NCBI GenBank assembly: GCA_946478525.1
Contig: CAMLCH010000002.1
Coordinates: 62,001-126,000 of the forward strand
DNA: 64,000 bases
Reading direction: 5' to 3'
Origin: Snodgrassella alvi_G
GTDB lineage: Bacteria > Pseudomonadota > Gammaproteobacteria > Burkholderiales > Neisseriaceae
Shown here one piece after another: positions 45,238 through 54,091 of the stretch; position 1 is the first letter of the stretch; each line of letters begins with the position of its first letter. Both the position numbers and the translations under genes were made by a program. A model generated the notes under the pieces. It was not told the origin of the DNA. It saw nothing but the letters and a program-made list of their open reading frames with translations, and did not search any database.

Positions 45238-45270
45238 AAAACCAGACTGTTTAAGTCTGGTTTTAATTTT
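45238..45270 (+). terminator. Terminator of proS
   Basis: AAAACCAGACT, loop GTTTA, AGTCTGGTTTTAATTTT, 12 bases past the stop. Confidence 0.8.
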
Positions 45271-45634
45271 AATCAATCTATATGATGAATATTGAAATAT
45301 TGGCTGCTAAAAACTCTCATCATTTTCGCTGTTGAAAGCTTCATTGATATTAATGATTATTGGTAAAATTTTTTCCAGATTGGAATCTTTTGTCAGGCTC
45401 GTTTAATGACCGGAATTAATGAATTTCATCTTATTTGGGATATAAATAATTATTTCTTGCAACTGGCCAAAAGGTCTAAATTTAGACTTTTATTTAAACT
45501 AAAAATTTTAGATTCAAGCTTGCTGTTCTCATTTAATTTAACCGCAAAAAAGAGTTTTGATAATTGTTTTCTATGGAAATCTCAATTTACCATGCTTGTT
45601 AATTTTTTTTGGAAAATCATGTTTTGAGTAGTAT
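45271..45634. other. Gap between proS and the MBL-fold gene
   Basis: Contains one open frame of 73 codons (45406-45627) with no SD and no family likeness; composition is Phe/Leu/Lys-rich as expected of random A/T-rich DNA. Treated as non-coding. Confidence 0.45.
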
Positions 45635-46405
45635 ATGAAAATAAAATTATTAATTAATGATATTAGAGGCTTCAAATTAAGCCCCAATAAAGGTGTTAGT
45701 TTTTATATTGAAGATGATAATACAAAAATTCTAATGGATTGTGGATCTGAATGGAGTGAGAATTTAACTCTAAATAACATAACTTATATAGTTTTATCGC
45801 ACGGTCATTATGATCATTCTGGTGGAATAAAACATGTAAATATAAATCAGGATCCATTAGAAAAAATAACGCTGATAGCGCATCCTGATGCATTAGAAAA
45901 AAGATATGCCATCAATCCACTAAAAACTCGATCGGATGGCAGGTTATCTTTGGAAAAGTTGAAAACAAAATTTAATATAAAGTTAACAACAGAAGCTATT
46001 TGGTTAACAAAAAAAATGGTATTTCTTGGTGATGTTGGTGGATGCAAATTACCCACAGGAATTATTAAAACTGATAATAAAATAAGGTTAGACTATATTA
46101 ATGATGATTCTAGTTTAGTTTATTGTTCAGAAAAGGGATTAGTCATTATTACTGGATGCAATCATGCTGGTTTGAAGAAACATATAAATAAAGCTATCAG
46201 AATAACTGAGGATAAAAGAGTTTATGCAATAGTTGGTGGATTACATTTTAATGGGCTTTCTGTATTAAAATTACCATTCGTGCTTAGAATTTTAAAAAAA
46301 ACAAATACGACTAATTTTTATACATGTCATTGTACAGGTAAAATTGCAGAAAAAATATTAAATTCAAAAAAAATGTCTACTGGTGATATATTAGAGTTTA
46401 TATAA
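45635..46405 (+). CDS. Metallo-beta-lactamase-fold hydrolase, A/T-rich orphan
   Basis: A 256-aa MBL-fold protein. The metal motif IVLSHGHYDHSGG (HxHxDH, ~50-62), a TGCNHAGL motif (~170) and GGLHF (~200) plus CHCTG near 230 place it with the archaeal-type/MptA-neighbour 'dihydropterin-like' MBL hydrolases common in Firmicutes and archaea. Substrate unknown. Composition is much richer in A/T than its neighbours (many Lys AAA, Ile ATA/ATT, Asn AAT), it has no strong SD, and it sits between proS and nadE with long non-coding flanks, so recent acquisition from a low-GC donor is likely. Confidence 0.8.
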   Translation: MKIKLLINDIRGFKLSPNKGVSFYIEDDNTKILMDCGSEWSENLTLNNITYIVLSHGHYDHSGGIKHVNINQDPLEKITLIAHPDALEKRYAINPLKTRSDGRLSLEKLKTKFNIKLTTEAIWLTKKMVFLGDVGGCKLPTGIIKTDNKIRLDYINDDSSLVYCSEKGLVIITGCNHAGLKKHINKAIRITEDKRVYAIVGGLHFNGLSVLKLPFVLRILKKTNTTNFYTCHCTGKIAEKILNSKKMSTGDILEFI

Positions 46406-46850
46406 TCTATATTTTTTGTCTTAATGATAGTGCTGTTATGTTAAAAAATTTAAATATGTGATGGCTTGTTTGTCGACCAATCACTTTACGTCCAAACAAA
46501 TATAACCATCCTTTACCAGTTTAGTTTAATATAAGTGAGATCCATCACACAGACAATTATCATAGAAGAGACATCTGCCCACTTTTTTGGCGAAGATCGC
46601 TTAACACTAGGATATTGGTGTAAAAGTGAGGTCATAGAAAATGACGGCATGATGTATTACTCTCTCAAGAGAATAAATAAGCAAGAAATGGTACAAAGAG
46701 TATACTAACCATATTTGCAAAATTGAATATGAAAATTTTTTTATTCTAAAAGACTTATAAAATTAGGTTATTCAATTGTAGTTTCCAATGGACAGATTTA
46801 TAGGTTGGCTGAATTAATATTTAAACATTTTTTAATCCAAATGGATAGAC
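46406..46850. other. Degenerate or unassigned sequence after the MBL gene
   Basis: A frame from GTG at about 46535 to TAA near 46708 reads like protein (..TSAHFFGEDRLTLGYW.. then NDGMMYYSLKRINKQEM) but has a stop directly before it, no SD, and no family I recognise. It may be a remnant of another imported gene. Confidence 0.35.
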
Positions 46851-46880
46851 AAAAAAACCAGATTGAAAAATCTGGTTTTA
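46851..46880 (-). terminator. Terminator of nadE
   Basis: AAAACCAGATT / AATCTGGTTTT with loop GAAA and an A-tract at 46851-46857 giving the minus-strand U-run, four bases past the nadE stop. Confidence 0.85.
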
Positions 46881-46883
46881 AAT

Positions 46884-47675
46884 TTAATTAAATAATTGGC
46901 TAGGAATTTTGCAAACCGGAATGGGATTGATTTTGTGTTGCATAGCGCGGTGATAGCGATCATAGATGGCAAATACTTCGCGTTGTCTTCCGCTGAAATC
47001 AGCAATGGTGTGATTATCGTAAACACTCATTGCCCATTCTAATTCAGGATAGCTAGCACCTATTTGATCTTCATCGGTTTTATCAGCTTCCCAGAGACCA
47101 TCAGTAGGCGGAGCCTGAATGATGGTTTGACTAACATTCAGTTCTTTGGCTAAGGTATAGACCTGACTTTTCAGTAAATCAGCGATTGGACTAATGTCTA
47201 CACCACCGTCACCATATTTGGTGAAAAAACCCACTCCAAAGTCCTCAACTTTATTACCAGTACCAGCTACCAGCATATCGCGTACCTGAGCATAGTAGTA
47301 TATAGTAACCATGCGCAACCGACTACGTGCATTGGCAAAAGCCAGTTTGGTTTTTTCTGCAGTTTTATCACCGATATCGACTGAGCTAGCAAAAGAATCG
47401 AAGGTGTGGGTCAGGTCAATACGATGTCCCTCTACATTAGCATAGGTGTTAGTCAGAATGCTGATGTGTTCTTGGGCTCGTGCAATCTGGTCAGCTTTTT
47501 GATGGATAGGCATTTCCAGTAAGATTGTCGGTAATCCAGTTCTGGCAGCTAGTGTTGACACTACCGCTGAATCAATGCCCCCAGACACCCCCACAACAAA
47601 CCCTTTGCTGTTAGCCTGACTGGCGTAATCGCGTAACCAGTTAACTATATACTCAATAATGACTGGGGACTGCAT
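46884..47675 (-). CDS. nadE: NH3-dependent NAD+ synthetase
   Basis: Amidates deamido-NAD to NAD using ammonia and ATP. The ATG at 47675 (MQSPVIIEYIVNWL), with AAGGA eight bases upstream, gives 263 aa; the ORF extends upstream to 47729 but without support. PP-loop VGVSGGIDSAVVSTLAARTG (~residue 26-45), LVAGTGNKVEDFGVGFFTKYGDGGVDI (~145-170, split here as two motifs) and PPTDGLWEADKTDEDQIG (~202) are diagnostic. No glutaminase domain. Divergent from the DUF971 gene. Confidence 0.96.
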   Translation of the reverse strand: MQSPVIIEYIVNWLRDYASQANSKGFVVGVSGGIDSAVVSTLAARTGLPTILLEMPIHQKADQIARAQEHISILTNTYANVEGHRIDLTHTFDSFASSVDIGDKTAEKTKLAFANARSRLRMVTIYYYAQVRDMLVAGTGNKVEDFGVGFFTKYGDGGVDISPIADLLKSQVYTLAKELNVSQTIIQAPPTDGLWEADKTDEDQIGASYPELEWAMSVYDNHTIADFSGRQREVFAIYDRYHRAMQHKINPIPVCKIPSQLFN

Positions 47676-47861
47676 GATTTTTTCCTTGGCATGTTGATCT
47701 GAGCAATCAAATATACTGATTAATTTCATGCTTGCAAAGTACTGTTGGCTTATTAACCGCTAATTTTTTGATAAATATCCGCGATTAAGTTTATGGGCAG
47801 TGTGCCTGAGATCAGTTAAAATAGCTTAGAATGACTAACGCTGTGGTGATAAAGAATCTGT

Positions 47862-48221
47862 ATGCAAGACAAAATACCCGAGGAAATTCGCCTGAATCGG
47901 AACAAAGATGTTTTAATATTGGCTTATGCTGATAAAATATATGAGCTAACGGCGGAGTATTTGCGCGTTTTATCGCCCAGTGCCGAAGTTCGAGGTCATG
48001 GAGCAGGTCAGAGTAAACTGCAAACTGGTAAGCGTTATGTGACGATTACAACGCTGGCAGCAGTAGGCAATTATGCGCTGAAAATTGAGTTTTCTGACGG
48101 ACATGATACAGGACTTTATGATTGGGATTATTTATACCAGTTGTCAGTACAGCAGCAACAAAACTGGGCAGAGTATATGCAACAGTTGCAATTGGCTGGA
48201 GCCAGTCGCGAGCCATGTTAG
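47862..48221 (+). CDS. DUF971-family protein
   Basis: A 119-aa protein of the DUF971 / gamma-butyrobetaine hydroxylase N-terminal-like family: PEEIRLNRNKDVLILAYAD, LTAEYLRVLSPSAEVRGHG (~32-50), VGNYALKIEFSDGHDTGLYD and WDYLYQL near the end are typical. The fold is linked to Fe-S cluster carriers in some studies (recollection). It lies 71 bases upstream of ubiE on the same strand, the order seen in Neisseria and many beta/gammaproteobacteria. Exact role unknown. Confidence 0.9.
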   Translation: MQDKIPEEIRLNRNKDVLILAYADKIYELTAEYLRVLSPSAEVRGHGAGQSKLQTGKRYVTITTLAAVGNYALKIEFSDGHDTGLYDWDYLYQLSVQQQQNWAEYMQQLQLAGASREPC

Positions 48222-48292
48222 TACAATTATTGTCTCTACGATTAGTACGGACAATGAAATAAATTAAACAGATTTTGACCTGAAAGTATCGT

Positions 48293-49030
48293 ATGAGCGA
48301 TCACAAAACCCATTTTGGCTATCAGACTATCAATGAGGATGAGAAAGCTGGGCGTGTAGCCAGTGTATTTCATTCGGTAGCAAAGAATTATGATGTGATG
48401 AACGATGTGATGTCTTTTGGCATGCACCGTTTATGGAAACATTTCACGATCACTACGGCCGTCTTGCATAAAGGTGATAAGGTTTTGGATATAGCTGGTG
48501 GTTCTGGTGATTTAGCTAAAGGCTGGGCTAAGCGAGTTGGTAAAACCGGCGAAGTGTGGTTAACCGATATTAATTCTTCAATGCTGACTGTTGGTCGGGA
48601 TCGTTTGCTTAATGATGGTATGGCTTTGCCGGTGGCATTGTGTGATGCAGAAAAGCTTCCTTTTCCAGATAATTATTTTAATCTGGTTTCGGTATCTTTT
48701 GGTTTGCGCAATATGACTCATAAAGATGTAGCACTGGCTGAAATGTATCGGGTATTAAAGCCCGGAGGTACGTTACTGGTACTGGAATTTTCCCAAGTGT
48801 TCAAGCCACTAAAACCCTTCTATGATTTATATTCTTTCAAGATGTTGCCCTTAATGGGTAAAATCATTGCTAAAGATGCCGATAGTTACCAGTACCTAGC
48901 TGAATCCATTCGTATGCACCCGGATCAGGAAACTTTGCGTCAAATAATGCTAACTGCGGGCTTTGACCGTGTCAGCTATCACAATTTAACCGCCGGAGTG
49001 GTTGCTTTGCATAAAGGCGTCAAGTTTTAA
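48293..49030 (+). CDS. ubiE: Ubiquinone/menaquinone C-methyltransferase UbiE
   Basis: SAM-dependent C-methylation of the quinone ring. The 245-aa length fits. THFGYQTINEDEKAGRVASV (start), VFHSVAKNYDVMNDVMSFGMHR (family signature, ~22-43), SAM motif LDIAGGSGDLAKGWA (~65-80; LDIAGGTGD in relatives), and LRNMTHKDVALAEMYRVLKPGG (~145-168) are clear. The quinone pool made here would serve the HemG-type oxidase at 42804. Confidence 0.97.
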   Translation: MSDHKTHFGYQTINEDEKAGRVASVFHSVAKNYDVMNDVMSFGMHRLWKHFTITTAVLHKGDKVLDIAGGSGDLAKGWAKRVGKTGEVWLTDINSSMLTVGRDRLLNDGMALPVALCDAEKLPFPDNYFNLVSVSFGLRNMTHKDVALAEMYRVLKPGGTLLVLEFSQVFKPLKPFYDLYSFKMLPLMGKIIAKDADSYQYLAESIRMHPDQETLRQIMLTAGFDRVSYHNLTAGVVALHKGVKF

Positions 49031-49852
49031 GCCGTATTTAATTTATTGATCAGGCTACCCTTGGGTAGCCTAAATACTTTCTAAGCAGATACGACGTTTT
49101 TATTACAATCAGTTGGTAGCGTATTTCATAGGGAGTATTCGTGGTTACAGGAAAATGTTGTGCATTGTGTATTACTTTTTGCTGAAATTCTTCTTTGGGT
49201 ATAAATCAGTTTTACCAAGCTTAAATCTGATATTTCGGCAATTCACCAGTCTAGATGCTGAAAAAGTAGAATACCAGTAATTGTTTAATGCTATCTTTGT
49301 TAATGTTGGACAGATGTTGGAGTTATCTATGGAGTATATTAGCAACCTTCATATTAATGGCTGGTATTAAGCCTGCCAGATATTTACCATTGAAACGGTC
49401 TCTGCCTCTCTTGGTTGTGATTTTACTTTTAAGATCAGATAAATGTAGTGGTCTTCTTATTTTATTAAGGATTATGGCAAATCTTTAACTACTTCACGTG
49501 GTTTAATGGCTCATAATACTGCAATAATTCTGGAAATAGTTAACAGATTACCTATTTTCGAGGTGAGATAGAGGTCGTTAGCCGTGGCTAGCAGTTTGAA
49601 AACTTTTTAAAAACTTGTAAGCCAGATTATTTTGTATTAAATGGACAATTTTTTGCTGCTGATAATCATATTCTGGCTTTGGGTAGTGATATAGTTAAAA
49701 ATATCGATGTTTCTATATGATAGATGTAACCGAAATTCTTAGAGAAAATACGATTGATGAAATCGGGAATGGTCAGGTTGCGGATATTAAAGAGTGAGCT
49801 ACTGATCAACTGGTAGCTTTTTGTACACATAACAATTAAATTGAGTTTAAAC
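49031..49852 (+). pseudogene. Decayed coding sequence between ubiE and pepD
   Basis: No intact frame in 820 bases, but several stretches still read as protein on the plus strand in shifted frames: KDYGKSLTTSRGLMAHNTA then ILEIVNRLPIF (about 49468-49563), KPDYFVLNGQFFAADNHILA then LGSDIVKNIDVS (about 49610-49715), and VTEILRENTIDEIGNGQVAD (about 49727-49793). Stops and frameshifts separate them. The parent gene is not recognised. A GC-rich hairpin (AGGCTACC / GGTAGCCT, 49053-49071), without U-run, lies just after ubiE. Confidence 0.45.
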
Positions 49853-51301
49853 ATGAGTGAATTACAACAATTACAACCACAGTCAGTATGGGATTGGTTT
49901 TCCCGTCTGTGCGCGATTCCCCATCCATCTTTTCATGAACAGGCTATTCGGGAAATGTTAGTTGAAGCTGCACAACAACGTGGCTTAAGCACTGAAGTAG
50001 ACGCTAAAGGAAATTTGCGTATAACTAAACCGGCTACTGCTGGGATGGAAAGTTGCGTACCTGTTGCCTTACAGGCGCATATGGATATGGTGGCACAAAA
50101 GGGTGAATCGTCTAACCATGATTTTTTACGTGACCCGATCAAAACTCGTATAGAAGATGGTTGGATGTGTGCAGATGATACAACACTGGGTGCGGATAAT
50201 GGCATTGGACTGGCTATTGGTTTGGCAGTTATGTTCAGTGATGATATTGCTCATCCAGAACTATCACTGATAGTAACTGTGGAAGAAGAGACTAGTATGG
50301 GTGGCGCTGAAGCACTTGATCCACAATGGTTGCAAATGCCTTATCTGATTAATCTGGATACGGAAGAGGCAGGTGAGATTTTTATTGGCTGTGCTGGGGG
50401 TCGTGATGCCAGTTTCACTTTGCCTTTAGAATGGCAAGCAGTGAAGGGTCAGGCATGTATGATTCGGCTTTCTGGTTTGCGTGGCGGCCATTCCGGTGTA
50501 GATATTGACAAAAACCATGCAAATGCAAATGTGTTACTGGCTCGAGTTCTGAGTAGTTTATATGCACGCAAGCCTTACTCTTTATGCTCATTTCAGGGTG
50601 GAGAATTGCGTAATGTGATTACGCGAGCAGCTGAGGCAATCATTGTGATGGATGAAGAAATTGCCCGTGCTGCGGTAACGGAAATTGCGGCTGTAATAGC
50701 AGCAGAATGGGCTGAAGAACATCAATTGCAGATTGAAGTGTTGCCGGTTGATTCAGTTTCACTACAAGCTACTTCTGCACAGCAAACGCAACAAGCTTTG
50801 GATTTACTGTTGTCTGTTCCAAATGGTGTATTACGTATGAGTGATGCATTTGCTGGGATTGTAGAAACTTCATCTAATATAGGCGTTGTCCATACTGATG
50901 CCGATGGTATGCTTATTCATTGTCTGATGCGTTCATTGAAAGAAACACCAAAAGATGAACTGAGTTTGCGACTGAGTGCTCTGGCAAGACTGTCCGGAGC
51001 CAATTTATCCTTAACAGCAGATTACCCAAGTTGGACGCCGAATCCTGATTCATCCCTTTTGCGGTTGACCAGTGAAGTGTTCAGTCAACATTATGGTAAA
51101 CAACCACCTTTGCAAATTATTCATGCTGGTCTGGAATGTGGTATTCTGAGCGGGAAAGCGCCACAATTAGAAATGGTCTCATTTGGTCCTACTATCCGTG
51201 CGGCGCATTCACCTAAGGAACGAGTGGAAGTGGCTACCGTAGCAGAAAGCTGGGCAATTTTAGTGGATTTATTAAGTAAAATTCCGCAACAAATTCATTA
51301 A
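49853..51301 (+). CDS. pepD: Aminoacyl-histidine dipeptidase (M20 family)
   Basis: Zinc dipeptidase (PepD, Xaa-His). The ATG at 49853 is used (MSELQQLQPQSVWDWFSRL; a TTG 12 bases earlier opens the same frame), giving 482 aa, the family size. Metal ligands: AHMDMVAQKG (~75), DDTTLGADNGIG (~112), EEETSMGGAEAL (~145, catalytic Glu pair), and H in the C-terminal AHSPKERV (~455). The LRGGHSGVDIDKNHANAN block (~213) is the dimerisation/lid region. Single gene with its own terminator. Confidence 0.95.
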   Translation: MSELQQLQPQSVWDWFSRLCAIPHPSFHEQAIREMLVEAAQQRGLSTEVDAKGNLRITKPATAGMESCVPVALQAHMDMVAQKGESSNHDFLRDPIKTRIEDGWMCADDTTLGADNGIGLAIGLAVMFSDDIAHPELSLIVTVEEETSMGGAEALDPQWLQMPYLINLDTEEAGEIFIGCAGGRDASFTLPLEWQAVKGQACMIRLSGLRGGHSGVDIDKNHANANVLLARVLSSLYARKPYSLCSFQGGELRNVITRAAEAIIVMDEEIARAAVTEIAAVIAAEWAEEHQLQIEVLPVDSVSLQATSAQQTQQALDLLLSVPNGVLRMSDAFAGIVETSSNIGVVHTDADGMLIHCLMRSLKETPKDELSLRLSALARLSGANLSLTADYPSWTPNPDSSLLRLTSEVFSQHYGKQPPLQIIHAGLECGILSGKAPQLEMVSFGPTIRAAHSPKERVEVATVAESWAILVDLLSKIPQQIH

Positions 51302-51317
51302 TAAACTATTTTTTTCG

Positions 51318-51343
51318 AGGCATGGTTTCAGCCATGCCTTTTT
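51318..51343 (+). terminator. Terminator of pepD
   Basis: AGGCATGG, loop TTTCAG, CCATGCCTTTTT, 17 bases past the stop. Confidence 0.85.
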
Positions 51344-51511
51344 AATGATTTAGTGCTTATAGTAAACTTTCCTATCATAATAGTTATGTTTATAAGATAA
51401 CATTGCATAATAGAAGTTTATTATGCTAATTGAATATAGATAGTTGCTATAAATTTGTTACAATTATGTTCTATTAGTTAATATTTTAGCTGTAACAGGA
51501 AGCAGGTTTTT

Positions 51512-52702
51512 ATGAACGCTCTACAACAAGGTCGTCGAAATTTTTTACGTGCCGGTGCAGCTCTGGCTGGAACTGGTCTTTTACAGGCCTGTGGTAATAC
51601 ATCTAAACCAGAAGTTAAAACAAATTCAACACCAACTCCACCTGTACGGCGCTCCGGAGGGAATAATTCATTGCGTATTTTTGCCAGTTCTGGTTATGGG
51701 GAGAGTACCAGTCGCTGTGAGCTCGGGGTAGCGCGTTTATCCAATGCTGGTTTTATGGTCAGTAATCAACAAGCTTATATGCGTCGTTCACAACGTTTCG
51801 CAGGGAGCGATATTGAGCGAACTGCAGATTTTCAGGATGTGGCTAACGGACGCGTCAGTACACCTAAAGTACTGATGGGGGTACGCGGCGGTTATGGAGC
51901 GATGCGAATTCTGCCAAAAATAGACTGGGAAAGTCTGGGGAGACGCATGCACGAACATGGTACTATGTTATATGGGTACAGTGATGTGACGGCTTTACAA
52001 CTTGCATTGTTGGCGAAGGGTAATATGTGTAGTTTTGCCGGACCGATGTTGTATAGTGAGTTTGGTAAACCGCAAATGAATGAATTTACGATACGGTCAT
52101 TTATTGATAACAGCTGTAATCCGCATATGACCGTTAGTGTAAATTACGTGCAGAATTACCAGATCAAAGTGGACGGAATTTTATGGGGTGGTAATCTGAG
52201 TGTGCTGTCAGCTTTGGCAGGTTCTCCCTATATGCCGGCAATCAGCGGGGGTATATTATTTATTGAAGATGTGGGTGAACAGCCATATCGTATTGAACGT
52301 ATGTTGCAAACCTTATATCTGAGTGGTGTGATGAATCGCCAGCAGGCAATTGTGTTGGGTAATTTCCGGATGAGTGGTATCAGGGATGTCTATGATAGTA
52401 GTTACACTTTGAATTCGGTGATTCAAACAATGGCGCGATTGACTAAGGTACCTGTGTTAACCGGTTTCCCTTTCGGACATATTACTGAAAAAGTGACTTT
52501 TCCGTTAGGCGCGAAAGCAAGCTTACGGTCAATGAGTAACGGTGGTTATCAGATCAGTTTTAGTGATTATCCAACTCTGAATCCTGCCGATTTTAATTTA
52601 AATACTTTATTGCCGCCTCCTCCGGTGATGGATAATATTCTAGATGGTAATACAGGTTTAGGAAATGATACCTCTGTCAATGATAGTGGCGATGATATGT
52701 GA
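51512..52702 (+). CDS. ldcA: L,D-carboxypeptidase (peptidase S66), Tat-type lipoprotein
   Basis: Removes the terminal D-Ala from tetrapeptide stems. A 396-aa protein. The N-terminus GRRNFLRAGAALAGTGLLQAC has a twin-arginine motif (RRNFL) and lipobox (Cys27), so it is probably exported folded and lipidated, unlike cytosolic E. coli LdcA but as in neisserial LdcA. The S66 nucleophile is in YGYSDVTALQLAL, and the Glu/His partners in FIEDVGEQPYRIERML and GFPFGHITEKVTFPLG. The last ~40 residues are Pro/Asn/Asp-rich and probably disordered. SD AGGAAGCAGG precedes the ATG. Confidence 0.92.
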   Translation: MNALQQGRRNFLRAGAALAGTGLLQACGNTSKPEVKTNSTPTPPVRRSGGNNSLRIFASSGYGESTSRCELGVARLSNAGFMVSNQQAYMRRSQRFAGSDIERTADFQDVANGRVSTPKVLMGVRGGYGAMRILPKIDWESLGRRMHEHGTMLYGYSDVTALQLALLAKGNMCSFAGPMLYSEFGKPQMNEFTIRSFIDNSCNPHMTVSVNYVQNYQIKVDGILWGGNLSVLSALAGSPYMPAISGGILFIEDVGEQPYRIERMLQTLYLSGVMNRQQAIVLGNFRMSGIRDVYDSSYTLNSVIQTMARLTKVPVLTGFPFGHITEKVTFPLGAKASLRSMSNGGYQISFSDYPTLNPADFNLNTLLPPPPVMDNILDGNTGLGNDTSVNDSGDDM

Positions 52703-52795
52703 TTTGTTTTTGTGTTGAAACACAGATTTTAATGCAAATAGATGTATTAAATTTTATTGCTGATTAACGGAAATGATATCTGGCATAGACAATTG

Positions 52796-52830
52796 CGGCT
52801 GGGCAGCAGTGCTTCAGCCGGAATTTTTTT
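52796..52830 (+). terminator. Probable terminator of ldcA
   Basis: CGGCTG / CAGCCG stem around a 13-base loop with T7 at 52824-52830, about 95 bases after the stop. Confidence 0.55.
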
Positions 52831-52996
52831 CTGAAAGCTTTAGCCACGTTTAAAGGCTTTGCATTCTTACTAAATGGCGCAATTAAGCCTATCTCAAAAT
52901 CTGTGCAGTTAAAAGTTAATTTAATCGATACTATTTTTAAAAATGATAGTATTGTTACGATATTTCGTCTTTAATTATTCTAGGAATGAATGGTTT

Positions 52997-53869
52997 ATGA
53001 TAATTCACCCGAATTTCGATCCTGTTTTAATTCATTTAGGACCTCTGGCCATACGTTGGTATGCGTTAAGTTATATTGTTGGATTTTGTTTATTTATCTG
53101 GCTGGGACGCAAAAAAATTAAGAGCGGTCAAACTGTTTTTACTAATGAATTACTGGATGATTTTATTACTGTTGGTGTATTGGGAGTCATTATTGGAGGT
53201 CGTTTGGGCTACGTACTGTTTTACCAGCCGGAATATTATCTAAGCAATCCACTAGAGATTCTGAAAGTGTGGCAAGGAGGAATGTCATTCCATGGTGGAT
53301 TTTTGGGTGTTCTGGTAGCCATGTACTTATTTGCACGTAAACACAAGCTGAAATTCTGGCAGGTTGCCGATTTTGTTGCTCCTTTGGTTCCCTTAGGTTT
53401 GGCGTGTGGTCGTATAGGGAATTTTATTAATGGTGAACTCTGGGGACGGGTAACTAATCCAGATGCATTTTGGGCCATGGGTTTTCAGAATGCCAGATTC
53501 GAAGATGGTGAAGTATATTGGTCTGATCCGCAGCAATGGTCAGCTGTTTGGGAAAAGTATCATATGTTGCCTCGTCATCCTTCTCAATTATATGAGGTTG
53601 CACTTGAAGGTGTTGCTTTATTTGTGATTGTTTGGTTATTTTCTAAAAAACCGCGACCGGTTGGACAAGTGTCAATGTTGTTTCTGGCCGGATACGGAGT
53701 TTTTCGATTTATCGTAGAGTTTGCTCGTGAGCCGGACGGTTATTTGGGTTTATTGTTAATGAATTTATCTATGGGTCAGTTGCTCAGTTTACCTATGATT
53801 ATTATTGGTGTGGCAGGATTTATTTATGCAGGTAAAAAAGGAAAATTAAAAGCAAATGCAGCCAATTAA
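52997..53869 (+). CDS. lgt: Prolipoprotein diacylglyceryl transferase
   Basis: Transfers diacylglycerol to the lipobox cysteine; needed for all lipoproteins in this window. Start ATG at 52997 (MIIHPNFDPVLIHLGPLAIRW) gives 290 aa; the frame open to 52943 adds a non-conserved tail. Seven spans; HGGFLGVLVAMYLFARKH (~96, catalytic-site His region), PLGLACGRIGNFINGELWGR (Lgt signature, ~130-150), HPSQLYE near residue 194. Terminator shared with ftsK follows. Confidence 0.97.
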   Translation: MIIHPNFDPVLIHLGPLAIRWYALSYIVGFCLFIWLGRKKIKSGQTVFTNELLDDFITVGVLGVIIGGRLGYVLFYQPEYYLSNPLEILKVWQGGMSFHGGFLGVLVAMYLFARKHKLKFWQVADFVAPLVPLGLACGRIGNFINGELWGRVTNPDAFWAMGFQNARFEDGEVYWSDPQQWSAVWEKYHMLPRHPSQLYEVALEGVALFVIVWLFSKKPRPVGQVSMLFLAGYGVFRFIVEFAREPDGYLGLLLMNLSMGQLLSLPMIIIGVAGFIYAGKKGKLKANAAN

Positions 53870-53899
53870 TTAATGTGAGCAGTTAATCATTTAAAGTAT

Positions 53900-53944
53900 A
53901 AAATCAACACACCGCAATGATATTTATTGCAGTGTGTTGATTTT
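53900..53944. terminator. Bidirectional hairpin (lgt / ftsK)
   Basis: AAAATCAACACACCGCAAT / ATTGCAGTGTGTTGATTTT, 19-bp stem with one C/A mismatch, between the convergent stops. Nothing else is seen in 53870-54091. Confidence 0.75.
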
Positions 53945-54091
53945 AAACAGTCATGAAAACATTGAGTTAAAGTGTGGGCTTTAAGTAGCCTTCGATTATT
54001 TAATATTTTGTAATCAATTTGCCCGCAGTAATGCTGCTTAACAATTCTCAAATTTTGTTTAATCTTTTTTTCGAGCAGAACGAAGATTGTT

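Noticed and set aside
45406..45627. 73-codon open frame before the MBL gene
   Set aside because: No SD, composition expected from random A/T-rich DNA, no family likeness.
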